In this document: piece by piece, positions 27,196 to 34,894 of the stretch
Layout: each line of letters opens with the position of its first letter
Numbering within the stretch: position 1 is the stretch's first letter
NCBI GenBank assembly: GCA_910588145.1
Contig: CAJUPO010000009.1
Coordinates: 35,713-99,712, forward strand
Origin: an uncultured Oscillospiraceae bacterium
Lineage (GTDB): Bacteria > Bacillota > Clostridia > Oscillospirales > Ruminococcaceae
Length of the DNA: 64,000 bases
Reading direction: 5' to 3'
The notes under the pieces: generated by a model
The model's database searches: none
Told to the model about the DNA's origin: nothing
What the model saw: only the letters and a program-made list of their open reading frames with translations
Translations under genes and position numbers: made by a program

Positions 27196-28341
27196 ATGGA
27201 ATTACGATTACCACGAAAGAGTATGACAGCAATTTTGTCCGCTATGGTTGTAGGAACCGTGATTTGTACATCTGCGTTTATGACAGGCGATACGCAGGCA
27301 GTTGAGGATTCGGCAGCATATACTCAGCCGGCTGTAAAATCTATAAACGCTTCTGAGGAAGCGAATGAAAATAATGCTGTTAGTCTGTGGAAGGCTGATC
27401 TGTCTGAATACAGCGGAGGTCTTTCATTGGTCAGCTATGAGGAAGTTGAAACAGTTGACGAGGAAACAGATGAGGAAACAGATGCAAGAGGCGTGATCAG
27501 GTCTGAATCTCAGTATCCTGAAATTAACGGAGCAACTAATCTTGATGTTCCGGATCGTGAGTATACTGATCCTGTAAATATAGAGTCCGGTAATTTCGGT
27601 TTTACAGTCTATGGATACGGTCATGGAGTAGGATTAAGTCAGAACGGCGCTAATTTTTACGCTACATACGGAGGAATGAGCTATCAGGATATTCTTGCGC
27701 ATTATTATCCTGGTACATACATTTCAAATACCGGAACGGCTCAGGATGAAGTTATTTCAGCAAACGGTATCAGCGGTTCGGTTTCTGATATTGTTTCAAG
27801 AATTGTTTTTACTGAAATAGGTTCCTCTATGAATGTTGAAGCCATAAAGGCTCAGGCTATTGCCATTTATACATATATCAAATATCACGGCGGAAGCGTT
27901 GATGACCTTTATCCAAGTTCAAGCGCTCCGCAGAATGTTGTAAATGCAGTTAACTCCGTTCTCGGACAGGCTGTTTATTATGACGGTTCATTTGCTCTGA
28001 CAATGTTCTGTGCGTCAAGCGGCGGCAGTACTGCGTCCTGCTATGATGTATTTTATGAGGATATTCCTTATCTGAGAAGCGTATACTGTGAATATGACAG
28101 TCAGTGCGATCCTCATTACGGCGATGTTGATGTAATCAGCGCAGCAGAAGTAAAATCTACACTTGAATCTTATCTTGGCATTACACTTTCTGATAATCCT
28201 TCAAACTGGGTTTCAATTATTGAAGGCGACGGCGGTTATGCCGCATATGTTGTTGTGGATAATCAGGTTACTGTTAAGGGAAATGATTTCCGTTATTATC
28301 TCGGTCTGAAATCTCCGAAATTCGAATGTACATATTATTAA
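27196..28341 (+). CDS. Secreted SpoIID/LytB-like protein with permuted motif order
   Basis: SpoIID-type proteins are wall-cleaving lytic enzymes (SpoIID itself acts in spore engulfment). The 381-residue protein has a signal-type N-terminus (MELRLPRKSMTAILSAMVVG) and an acidic linker with TVDEETDEETD. Around residue 140 comes GYGHGVGLSQNGA and HYYPGTYI, blocks that normally close the SpoIID domain. The blocks that normally come first follow after it: MNVEAIKAQAIAIYTYIKYH near residue 215, the ASSGGSTAS motif, and finally YLGLKSPKFE at the end. That is a circular permutation. ATG 27196 is preceded by GGAGAG. It ends the sortase operon, before a terminator. Confidence 0.85.
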   Translation: MELRLPRKSMTAILSAMVVGTVICTSAFMTGDTQAVEDSAAYTQPAVKSINASEEANENNAVSLWKADLSEYSGGLSLVSYEEVETVDEETDEETDARGVIRSESQYPEINGATNLDVPDREYTDPVNIESGNFGFTVYGYGHGVGLSQNGANFYATYGGMSYQDILAHYYPGTYISNTGTAQDEVISANGISGSVSDIVSRIVFTEIGSSMNVEAIKAQAIAIYTYIKYHGGSVDDLYPSSSAPQNVVNAVNSVLGQAVYYDGSFALTMFCASSGGSTASCYDVFYEDIPYLRSVYCEYDSQCDPHYGDVDVISAAEVKSTLESYLGITLSDNPSNWVSIIEGDGGYAAYVVVDNQVTVKGNDFRYYLGLKSPKFECTYY

Positions 28342-28348
28342 ATATAAT

Positions 28349-28382
28349 CGGCATTACCAATATTTTATGGTAGTGCCGTTTA
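28349..28382 (+). terminator. Terminator after the sortase operon
   Basis: CGGCATTACCA / TGGTAGTGCCG, an 11-bp stem with one G-T pair and an 8-base loop, followed by only TTT and an A-rich run, so probably leaky. Confidence 0.7.
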
Positions 28383-28404
28383 AAATATATACAAGGGAGA
28401 AGCA

Positions 28405-29706
28405 ATGAATATATGTGATATTATAATGAAAACCAAGCGCAGAACAGAGCTGTCTGAGAATGAAATAAGATTTATTGTTGACGGTTTTGTAAGCGGAGAA
28501 ATTCCTGATTATCAGATGGCTGCGTGGCTTATGGCAGTCTGCATGGGTTCATTGACTGAAAAGGAAACAGGTTATCTTACATCTGCAATGCGTGATTCCG
28601 GAAATGTACTTGATATGAGCGAAGTGAAAGGTGTAACTGTTGATAAGCATAGTACAGGGGGAATCGGTGATAAAACAAGCCTTGTTATTGCTCCGATTTG
28701 TGCCTCCTGCGGTATTAAAGTGCCGAAAATGTCCGGAAGAGGATTGGGCTTTACCGGCGGAACAATTGATAAGCTTGAAAGCATACCAGGATTTGTGGTA
28801 AATGTTGATTTTGAAAAATATACTCAAATAATCAACAGTGTAGGAACTGCAATTATTGCCCAGAGCGGTAATTTGGTTCCTGCTGATAAAAAAATGTATG
28901 CGCTTAGGGATGTGACTGCAACCGTTGACAGTATTCCGCTTATCTGTTCAAGCATTATGAGCAAAAAACTCGCAACGGGAGCTGACTGCATACTTCTTGA
29001 TGTAAAAACCGGCAGCGGAGCATTTATGAAAAGCTGTCCGGATGCAGTCAGGCTGGCGGAACTTATGGTTAAAACGGGTAAGTCCGCAGGCAAGAAGTGC
29101 AGAGCACTGATTACTGATATGGATGAACCTCTCGGCAGCTGTATTGGAAATGCTCTTGAAGTCATCGAGGCTGTTGAAATTCTTAAAGGAAATAAAAAGG
29201 ATCGTCTAACAGAGCTTTGCATAGCTTTATCAGCAAATATGTTGGAAATTGCAGGTGCAGGCAATATTGATCAATGTGAAGAAATGGTCAGAAGAGCTGT
29301 TTCAGAGGGAAAGGCACTTGAAAAATTCAGTGAAATGATTGAAGCTCAGGGCGGAGATATTGGATTTATCAATGATTATTCTGAAATTTTTAAGGCAGAA
29401 TATTCTTATGAGGTTAGAAGCTGTACAGATGGATATATTGCTTGTATCAACAGCGAAGAGATTGGTTATTGCTCACTTATGGCAGGCGCCGGAAGAAAAC
29501 AAAAGGATGATAAGGTTGATAATTCAGCAGGTATCGTTTTGAACGCCGGTAAAGGGGATAAGGTTAAAAAAGGTGATTTGCTGATGACTATTTATTCTTC
29601 AACTGTGGTGGAATTGTCGGAAATCGGTAATCGAGCCCTTGATGCGGTTATTATATCAGATACAGTTCCGGATATTATGCCTGTTGTTTATAAAATAATA
29701 AAATAA
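28405..29706 (+). CDS. pdp: Pyrimidine-nucleoside phosphorylase
   Basis: The enzyme phosphorolyses uridine, deoxyuridine and thymidine to the base and (deoxy)ribose 1-phosphate. The 433-residue protein has the signature SGRGLGFTGGTIDKLES near residue 112, the phosphate-binding KHSTGGIGDKTSLV near residue 80, and DVKTGSGAFM near residue 195. Length matches Gram-positive Pdp. It could be DeoA instead, but the GC-poor Firmicute setting and sequence favour Pdp. It stands alone behind the leaky terminator and follows AAGGGAGAAGCA. With upp it suits pyrimidine salvage. Confidence 0.93.
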   Translation: MNICDIIMKTKRRTELSENEIRFIVDGFVSGEIPDYQMAAWLMAVCMGSLTEKETGYLTSAMRDSGNVLDMSEVKGVTVDKHSTGGIGDKTSLVIAPICASCGIKVPKMSGRGLGFTGGTIDKLESIPGFVVNVDFEKYTQIINSVGTAIIAQSGNLVPADKKMYALRDVTATVDSIPLICSSIMSKKLATGADCILLDVKTGSGAFMKSCPDAVRLAELMVKTGKSAGKKCRALITDMDEPLGSCIGNALEVIEAVEILKGNKKDRLTELCIALSANMLEIAGAGNIDQCEEMVRRAVSEGKALEKFSEMIEAQGGDIGFINDYSEIFKAEYSYEVRSCTDGYIACINSEEIGYCSLMAGAGRKQKDDKVDNSAGIVLNAGKGDKVKKGDLLMTIYSSTVVELSEIGNRALDAVIISDTVPDIMPVVYKIIK

Positions 29707-29787
29707 TTATTGTAATTTAAATAACAGGTCTAAAATAGTATTATAAAAATATAATTAATAAGAAAAGTTTTAAAGGAGAAATTTATT

Positions 29788-30243
29788 ATGGGTTTTTTTG
29801 ATAAAGTTAAAGATGCGGCAGGCAGTGCAGTTGCGGCAGTAAGTGATGTTGCAAGAGATGTCAGCGACAAGTCTAAGGAAATGACAGAAAAAGCAAGGAT
29901 CAACAGGGCAATTAAAAATGAAGAGGCAAAGATAAATAACCTTTATATGGCTATTGGTCAGAAATTTTTCAGTGAAAATACATCTGCACCCGCAGGTTAT
30001 GAAAGTCAGTTTACAGGTATTAATACAGCTATGTCTGAAATTGACAGACTTAAAAAGTCTCTTGAAACACTTGCAGATAATTTGTATTGTCCTAATTGCA
30101 AGGTCAGAATAAATGCAGGACAGTTATTCTGCCGTGAATGCGGTACAAAGCTGGTTGACGCTGAACCGGTTCAGCCGGCAAATAATTCTCAGGTGGTTGT
30201 TGAAGCGGTTGTTGTAGAGGAGAAAACAGCTGAGGAAAAATAG
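29788..30243 (+). CDS. Zinc-ribbon protein with coiled-coil N-terminus
   Basis: I cannot assign a function to this 151-residue protein. It starts with an amphipathic alanine/valine-rich helix (MGFFDKVKDAAGSAVAAVSD), followed by a charged helical region to about residue 95. A zinc ribbon is formed by CPNC and CRECG near residues 102-121. The tail is acidic and low in complexity. Proteins of this layout (helical, single C-terminal zinc ribbon) are common in Firmicutes as uncharacterised cytoplasmic or membrane-associated proteins. AAAGGAGAAA precedes the ATG. It converges on the AraC-type gene with 2 bases between stops. Confidence 0.85.
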   Translation: MGFFDKVKDAAGSAVAAVSDVARDVSDKSKEMTEKARINRAIKNEEAKINNLYMAIGQKFFSENTSAPAGYESQFTGINTAMSEIDRLKKSLETLADNLYCPNCKVRINAGQLFCRECGTKLVDAEPVQPANNSQVVVEAVVVEEKTAEEK

Positions 30244-30245
30244 AC

Positions 30246-31106
30246 TCATGTTTTGCGGTAAGCGCTGGGACAGCAGCCTACTAAGGTTTTGAAAAGATGA
30301 TTAAAATTGGAGAGTGAACGGAATCCGCACTCTTGAGAAATTGTAAGAATATCCTTTTTAGTCGAGGTCAATTCATACTTGGCTTGAGCTATACGATTTC
30401 TGATTACAAAATCTATGGGTGAAATTCCAGTTAGGCATTTGAAACTGCTGCAAAGATATGGAATACTAATATTGAATTTTTCAGAAAGAAATTTAAGTGT
30501 TATTTCATTTTGATAATTATTTTCAATATAAATCAAAATGTTTCGGATTTTATCTGAAACCGGAACACTTGATATTTCCTTAACATATGAGCATTCTTCA
30601 ACGGAAAAATACCGTATAATCAGACTCATAAACTTCAGCAAAAGAGATTTTATAATAAGTTCATAGCCCTTATTCATTGAGCTGTATTCTTGTTCAATTT
30701 CTGCAAGAATTTTAATCAGCTTTAAGGAATAGGGGCTTTTTCCGTCAAGCTTTTTGCAGTAATTGGCGGGGGATTCCATAAAGGGTCGAAGATATTCATA
30801 ATCCAATGGATTTCCAGCCCCTCCGCAGATAAAAGAAGGCTCAAACATTATTACCTGCATTATTAAGTTTTTATCATCATGGCAGAGGTGAATATCATCG
30901 TTATTTATAATAAACATATCTCCCTTTTCAAAACTGTAATCAGTACCGTTTATAAGATATTTGCCGGTTCCTTGTTTTATATAGCATATTTCCATTTCAC
31001 GGTGCCAATGAAGAGTACGGTAATCATCTTCAACACCATAACTGTCACTGCATTCAAATGGAAAATATCGTTCTTCAATCAGACAGGGCTTAGGAAGGTT
31101 TTTCAT
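30246..31106 (-). CDS. AraC-family transcriptional regulator
   Basis: The 286-residue protein has an N-terminal cupin-type sensing domain (about residues 20-110, with LHWHREMEICYIKQGTGKYL) and a C-terminal double helix-turn-helix domain from about residue 185. The second helix-turn-helix carries the family signature QECGFRSLSNFNHLFKTLVG, ending CCPSAYRKT. AraC proteins with a cupin domain typically sense sugars and activate carbohydrate genes. It is transcribed divergently from the GH8-dockerin gene, so regulation of that enzyme is a fair inference. The ligand cannot be read from the sequence. Confidence 0.93.
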   Translation of the reverse strand: MKNLPKPCLIEERYFPFECSDSYGVEDDYRTLHWHREMEICYIKQGTGKYLINGTDYSFEKGDMFIINNDDIHLCHDDKNLIMQVIMFEPSFICGGAGNPLDYEYLRPFMESPANYCKKLDGKSPYSLKLIKILAEIEQEYSSMNKGYELIIKSLLLKFMSLIIRYFSVEECSYVKEISSVPVSDKIRNILIYIENNYQNEITLKFLSEKFNISIPYLCSSFKCLTGISPIDFVIRNRIAQAKYELTSTKKDILTISQECGFRSLSNFNHLFKTLVGCCPSAYRKT

Positions 31107-31137
31107 AATTCAATTGTCTCCTGATATAATTTGTATA

Positions 31138-31166
31138 ATTATATCATAAATTTCTATATGCTGCAA
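31138..31166 (-). promoter_or_regulatory. Promoter of the AraC-type gene
   Basis: On the minus strand there is TTGCAG (31161-31166), 17 bases, TATAAT (31138-31143), about 30 bases before the start codon. Confidence 0.8.
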
Positions 31167-31190
31167 TTATTTATATGATTATCATAATAT

Positions 31191-31217
31191 ACCGTTAGTT
31201 TATATAAAGATAACGGT
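31191..31217. promoter_or_regulatory. Inverted repeat between the AraC and GH8 promoters
   Basis: ACCGTTA (31191-31197) and TAACGGT (31211-31217) are perfect 7-bp arms with a 13-base spacer. The right arm touches the -35 box of the GH8 promoter, and the left arm lies about 25 bases upstream of the AraC -35 box. This is the position expected of an operator for the regulator. Binding itself is inferred. Confidence 0.5.
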
Positions 31218-31245
31218 AGACTTATTAAAAGAATAATGATATAAT
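31217..31245 (+). promoter_or_regulatory. Promoter of the GH8-dockerin gene
   Basis: A weak -35 box TAGACT (31217-31222), 17 bases, and a perfect TATAAT (31240-31245). The weak -35 is consistent with dependence on an activator. Confidence 0.65.
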
Positions 31246-31282
31246 TAAATTCAATAAAAAATTATGATCAGGAAGGTTTATT

Positions 31283-32704
31283 ATGGGATTAATTAAAAAA
31301 ATAGCGGCGGTTACTGCTTTGACGGGATTATTGACTATGGCTTTGCCGGTTTGTGCATCTGCTGAAACGGTTGAGTATGAAACTCAAATCTTATCAGAAG
31401 AAACAACAAGTTTTTATAAACAGTGGAAAGAAAAATATTTGATAAAGAATAATTACGTTACCGATAAATCTCAGTATTATGTTTGGTATAGTGAGGAAAA
31501 ATATTCTGACAGTAATCGGACTGTTGAGGTTACTGTTTCTGAGGCTCACGGCTACGGAATGCTGATTGCGGCCAGCATGGCGGATTATGATACTGATGCA
31601 AAGGAAATCTTTGACGGAATGTATTGGTTTTATAAGGATCATTTAAGCGGAATAGGTCCAAATCTTATGGCATGGCAGCAGTGTGACAATGGTTCTGCTA
31701 TTGTGGACGCCCCATCAGGAGAGGATTCTGCCACTGACGGAGATATGGATATAGCTTATGCTCTGCTAATGGCAGATAAGGTTTGGGGAAGCAGCGGCGA
31801 TATTAATTACAGGCAAGCTGCTGTCGATGTAATTAATGATATAATGGAGTATGAGGTAAATAAAACAGACTGGCTGCTTCAGCTCGGCGACTGGGTTTAT
31901 TGGTCAGATAAGAACGATAAGTATTATTCTGCTGCGAGGGCTTCTGACTTTATAGTTCAGTATATGCCTGTATTTGCAGAGGTTACTGGAGATGACCGTT
32001 GGAATAAGGTCTATGACAGCACATATGCAGTAATAAATGATTTGACCTCACAATATAGAACGGGCATTCTTCCGGACTTTATTATAAAGGACAGCGCCGG
32101 TAAGTTTGTTCCTGCACCGGCTGATTTTCTTGAAAGTGCATATGACGGCTATTATTACTATAACAGCTGCCGTACTCCTTGGAGAATTAGTATGGATTAT
32201 CTTATAAACGGCAACAGCAACGCTCTTGACTTTGCAGAAATGATAAACTCATTTATTATAAGTTCAGCTGGGGGCGATCCATGGGAAATCAAGGCAGGGT
32301 ATAAGCCTGACGGTACGCCTTTTGAAGATTACAATGATCTTTGTTTTACCGCTCCGTTTCTGGTATCCGCTGTCTGCGGCAATAACAACGAATGGTATAA
32401 TGAAGTCCGTGACGTCGTTGTAAATTATGGTGATGACGTTTATTTCGGCGATACTATAAAAATGCTTTGTATGATTGTTGCTGACGGAGGCTGGATTGTT
32501 CCGGACAGTGAAAAGACAGTCCTTATAGGCGATATAAATTTAGACGGAAGTGTTACGCTTGCTGATTCAGTTCTGCTTCAAAAGTTTTTGCTTAAAAAGG
32601 AAACATTTTCAGACGAACAGGCAAAAGCTGCTGATATAAATAATGACGGCGCTATTAACTGTTTTGACTGGATCCTGCTTAAGAGAATTATTATTAATTT
32701 ATAA
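31283..32704 (+). CDS. Secreted glycoside hydrolase family 8 enzyme with a type I dockerin
   Basis: GH8 enzymes are inverting endo-glucanases, lichenases or xylanases. The 473-residue protein has a signal peptide (MGLIKKIAAVTALTGLLTMA, cleavage after ASA). The GH8 domain covers about residues 40-395, with the catalytic acid in SEAHGYGMLIAA near residue 87 and the SATDGDMDIAYALLMAD block near residue 152. After a short linker, residues 412-473 form a dockerin with two calcium-binding repeats, GDINLDGSVTLADSVLLQKF and ADINNDGAINCFDWILLKRI. The enzyme should therefore dock to a cohesin-bearing scaffoldin. AGGAAGG precedes the ATG. No cohesin or scaffoldin gene lies in the window. Confidence 0.95.
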   Translation: MGLIKKIAAVTALTGLLTMALPVCASAETVEYETQILSEETTSFYKQWKEKYLIKNNYVTDKSQYYVWYSEEKYSDSNRTVEVTVSEAHGYGMLIAASMADYDTDAKEIFDGMYWFYKDHLSGIGPNLMAWQQCDNGSAIVDAPSGEDSATDGDMDIAYALLMADKVWGSSGDINYRQAAVDVINDIMEYEVNKTDWLLQLGDWVYWSDKNDKYYSAARASDFIVQYMPVFAEVTGDDRWNKVYDSTYAVINDLTSQYRTGILPDFIIKDSAGKFVPAPADFLESAYDGYYYYNSCRTPWRISMDYLINGNSNALDFAEMINSFIISSAGGDPWEIKAGYKPDGTPFEDYNDLCFTAPFLVSAVCGNNNEWYNEVRDVVVNYGDDVYFGDTIKMLCMIVADGGWIVPDSEKTVLIGDINLDGSVTLADSVLLQKFLLKKETFSDEQAKAADINNDGAINCFDWILLKRIIINL

Positions 32705-32712
32705 TATAAATA

Positions 32713-32833
32713 TATTGCAAAGATTACCCTCCATATAATATTATTGATTGGGTTATATTCCGATTCTATCAGTAATATGCTGTAATGAAGATAATATTAT
32801 TTATTTTCGTTTGGAGGTGCAGTCTTTGCAATA
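32713..32833. repeat. Long imperfect inverted repeat around the recombinase start
   Basis: Left arm 32713-32733 (TATTGCAAAGA, then TTACC, then CTCCA). Right arm 32812-32833 is its near-complement (TGGAG, then GTGCAG, then TCTTTGCAATA). The outer 11 and the inner 5 bases match perfectly, with the arms 78 bases apart. The right arm contains the GGAGG and the TTG start of the recombinase. It may be a recombinase binding site, part of an attachment site, or an RNA hairpin that hides the ribosome binding site. Confidence 0.6.
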
Positions 32834-34418
32834 TTGTATTTATCTCCGAAAGTCCCGGTCTGATACTGAGGCAGAAGAACGGGGAGAGGGTGAAACCCTT
32901 GTCCGTCATGAAAAAGCCTTGTGTGAGCTTGCTGAAAAGCTGCAATTAAATGTAACTAAAATATATCGTGAAATTGTTTCGGGCGAAACTATTGCAGCAC
33001 GTCCTGTAATGCAGCAGCTTCTTTCAGAAGTCGAACAGGGAATATGGGACGGTGTACTTGTAATGGAAGTTGAACGTCTTGCCCGCGGTGATACAATTGA
33101 TCAGGGATTAGTTGCCCAGACGTTTAAATACAGTAATACAGAAATTATTACTCCTTTAAAAACCTTTGATCCTGCAAATGAATTTGATGAAGAATACTTT
33201 GAATTTGGTCTTTTTATGAGCCGGCGTGAATATAAAACCATAAACCGTCGTTTGCAGCGCGGACGAATTGCGTCTGTAAAGGAGGGAAAGTATGTTTCAA
33301 ATAAGGCGCCCTTTGGTTATGAGCGTGTCCGGATTCAGGGGGATAAAGGATTTACTCTTGCTATAGTTGACGAAGAAGCAGAAATAATACGCTTGATATT
33401 TGATTGGTACACTGTCGGAGAAAGGCAGTCAGACGGTTCATATCGTCGTTTAGGAGCATCACTTATAGCACGACGTCTAAATGAAATGAAGGTTTCAGCA
33501 AAAATGGGAGGTAATTGGGTGGGATCTTCAATTCGTGATATTCTGATGAATCCGGTTTACATAGGCAGGATTCGCTGGAATTGGAGACATAATGTAAAAA
33601 AAATGATTGATGGTCAAGTTTTAATTTCACGTCCGCGTTCAAACGATTGCATAGTATGTCCAGGTCTGCATCCAGCAATAATTTCTGATGAAACATTTAA
33701 TCAGGCTCAGATGTTTATGAAAACAAATTTTCCTCAGCCCGTGCAGAAATATAATGCAGTAAAAAATCCTCTTTCGAGTGTTGTTATCTGCGGAAAGTGC
33801 GGACGGCGTATGGTACGCCGTCCTTATAGTAATAAGAATTATCCTGATACCCTTATCTGCGCCTCATCTTCCTGCAAGAATGTAAGTTCTCAATTGAGTA
33901 TAGTTGAAAAGCGTATTCTTGAAGCGCTTGATGAATGGGTAATAGGATATAAACTGCAATGGGATACTTCAATTGCAGGTAACGTAAAAAAAGTATCTCA
34001 GGCTGACATAAAGCGCAGAGCGCTTAATAAACAAAAATGTGAGCTTGATACACTCTGCAAGCAGTTGAGCAAATTGCATGACTTGCTCGAACAGAATGTT
34101 TACGATGCTGATACTTTTATTGAACGGTCACACTCACTGTCTGAAAGAATAAATAAAGCTAAAACAGAAATAGCAGGACTTGAATCTGAACTCAAAATAG
34201 AAACTTTGGCTGAAGATAATGAAAAAAATATTGTCCCAAAGGTTGAAAGGCTCCTTGAAGTTTATCATGAGCTTCCAACACCCAAGGCTAAAAATGATAT
34301 GCTTAGGGAAGTCATTGAAAAGGTTATCTATATTAAAGATAAAGGTACAAGGTGGCAGGGTTCTCCTGACAATTTTGAAATAACCATATACCCTAAAATA
34401 CCTATGCATTATGATTAA
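32826..34418 (+). CDS. Large serine recombinase
   Basis: A site-specific DNA recombinase of the large serine family, probably for integration and excision of an element. From TTG 32826 (GGAGG eight bases ahead) it is 530 residues. The resolvase domain opens with LQYCIYLRKSRSD, the serine being the nucleophile, and continues to VERLARGDTIDQG. Then come the recombinase domain (GKYVSNKAPFGYERVR, NPVYIGRIRWN), a zinc ribbon (CGKCGRRM then CASSSCKNV) and a coiled coil near residues 395-470. The upstream open frame from 32748 is before the ribosome binding site. Its base composition resembles the host more than the ICE does, so it may belong to the ICE or to a separate insertion. Confidence 0.93.
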   Translation: MQYCIYLRKSRSDTEAEERGEGETLVRHEKALCELAEKLQLNVTKIYREIVSGETIAARPVMQQLLSEVEQGIWDGVLVMEVERLARGDTIDQGLVAQTFKYSNTEIITPLKTFDPANEFDEEYFEFGLFMSRREYKTINRRLQRGRIASVKEGKYVSNKAPFGYERVRIQGDKGFTLAIVDEEAEIIRLIFDWYTVGERQSDGSYRRLGASLIARRLNEMKVSAKMGGNWVGSSIRDILMNPVYIGRIRWNWRHNVKKMIDGQVLISRPRSNDCIVCPGLHPAIISDETFNQAQMFMKTNFPQPVQKYNAVKNPLSSVVICGKCGRRMVRRPYSNKNYPDTLICASSSCKNVSSQLSIVEKRILEALDEWVIGYKLQWDTSIAGNVKKVSQADIKRRALNKQKCELDTLCKQLSKLHDLLEQNVYDADTFIERSHSLSERINKAKTEIAGLESELKIETLAEDNEKNIVPKVERLLEVYHELPTPKAKNDMLREVIEKVIYIKDKGTRWQGSPDNFEITIYPKIPMHYD

Positions 34419-34423
34419 AATAT

Positions 34424-34451
34424 GACTGCTCTATTTACGGGCAGTTTTATT
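34424..34451 (+). terminator. Terminator after the serine recombinase
   Basis: CTGC and GCAG arms with an 11-base loop (ACTGCTCTATTTACGGGCAGT), followed by TTTATTTTT. The stem is short, so strength is moderate. Confidence 0.6.
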
Positions 34452-34503
34452 TTTGGTATAACATATTGGTACGTATTCTTCTGTTCCTACCTTATGCTCA
34501 GAA

Positions 34504-34716
34504 ATGTTCCAAATCAAGCCCTATGCGGACAAGCCCAGTGCCTTCGGCTTATCTGTACATAGCTTTGTCAGCTATGAAAGAATCGGCAAGTGGGATGAGG
34601 AAAGATACAGGAAAGGCGGCAGAAAACCTTATTTTATCGAGTTTGGCGGCACTCCGAGATGGATAAACCTCTATGCGGTAGCGGATGCGGATGTCTATTA
34701 TAACTATGAAGCGTGA
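34504..34716 (+). pseudogene. Remnant of an unidentified element gene
   Basis: A 70-codon reading frame beginning MFQIKPYADKPSAFGL and ending RWINLYAVADADVYYNYEA. It has no ribosome binding site, and the frame stays open for only another 14 codons upstream. The composition is like the ICE backbone, richer in GC than the neighbours. It looks like the 3' end of a longer gene whose front was removed. A strong terminator follows the stop. I do not recognise the family. Confidence 0.45.
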
Positions 34717-34759
34717 GAAAAAGAGCTTGTCTGAAAGAAGTTGGACAAGCTCTTTTTCT
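34716..34759. terminator. Strong bidirectional terminator
   Basis: A 16-bp perfect stem AGAAAAAGAGCTTGTC / GACAAGCTCTTTTTCT with a 12-base loop. T-rich arms on both strands make it work in both directions. Confidence 0.85.
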
Positions 34760-34883
34760 GTACTAAACTACACAACTGAATAATTAGGATTGATTGGTTA
34801 GATGCCATTGACTTTGCTTTGAAAAAAGGCTATAATGTACTAAACTACACAATCGTTTGATTAACAATGTTGAGTTTAGTGCA
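34759..34883. promoter_or_regulatory. abiE promoter with operator-like repeats
   Basis: The promoter is TTGACT (34808-34813), 17 bases, TATAAT (34831-34836). A 17-bp direct repeat, TGTACTAAACTACACAA, occurs twice, at 34759-34775 and 34836-34852. An inverted, slightly altered copy of its core, AGTTTAGTGCA, ends near 34883, just before the abiEi ribosome binding site. AbiEi antitoxins are known to repress their own promoter through repeats of this kind, so these are probable AbiEi operators. Confidence 0.7.
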
Positions 34884-34894
34884 GAGGTGAATCT

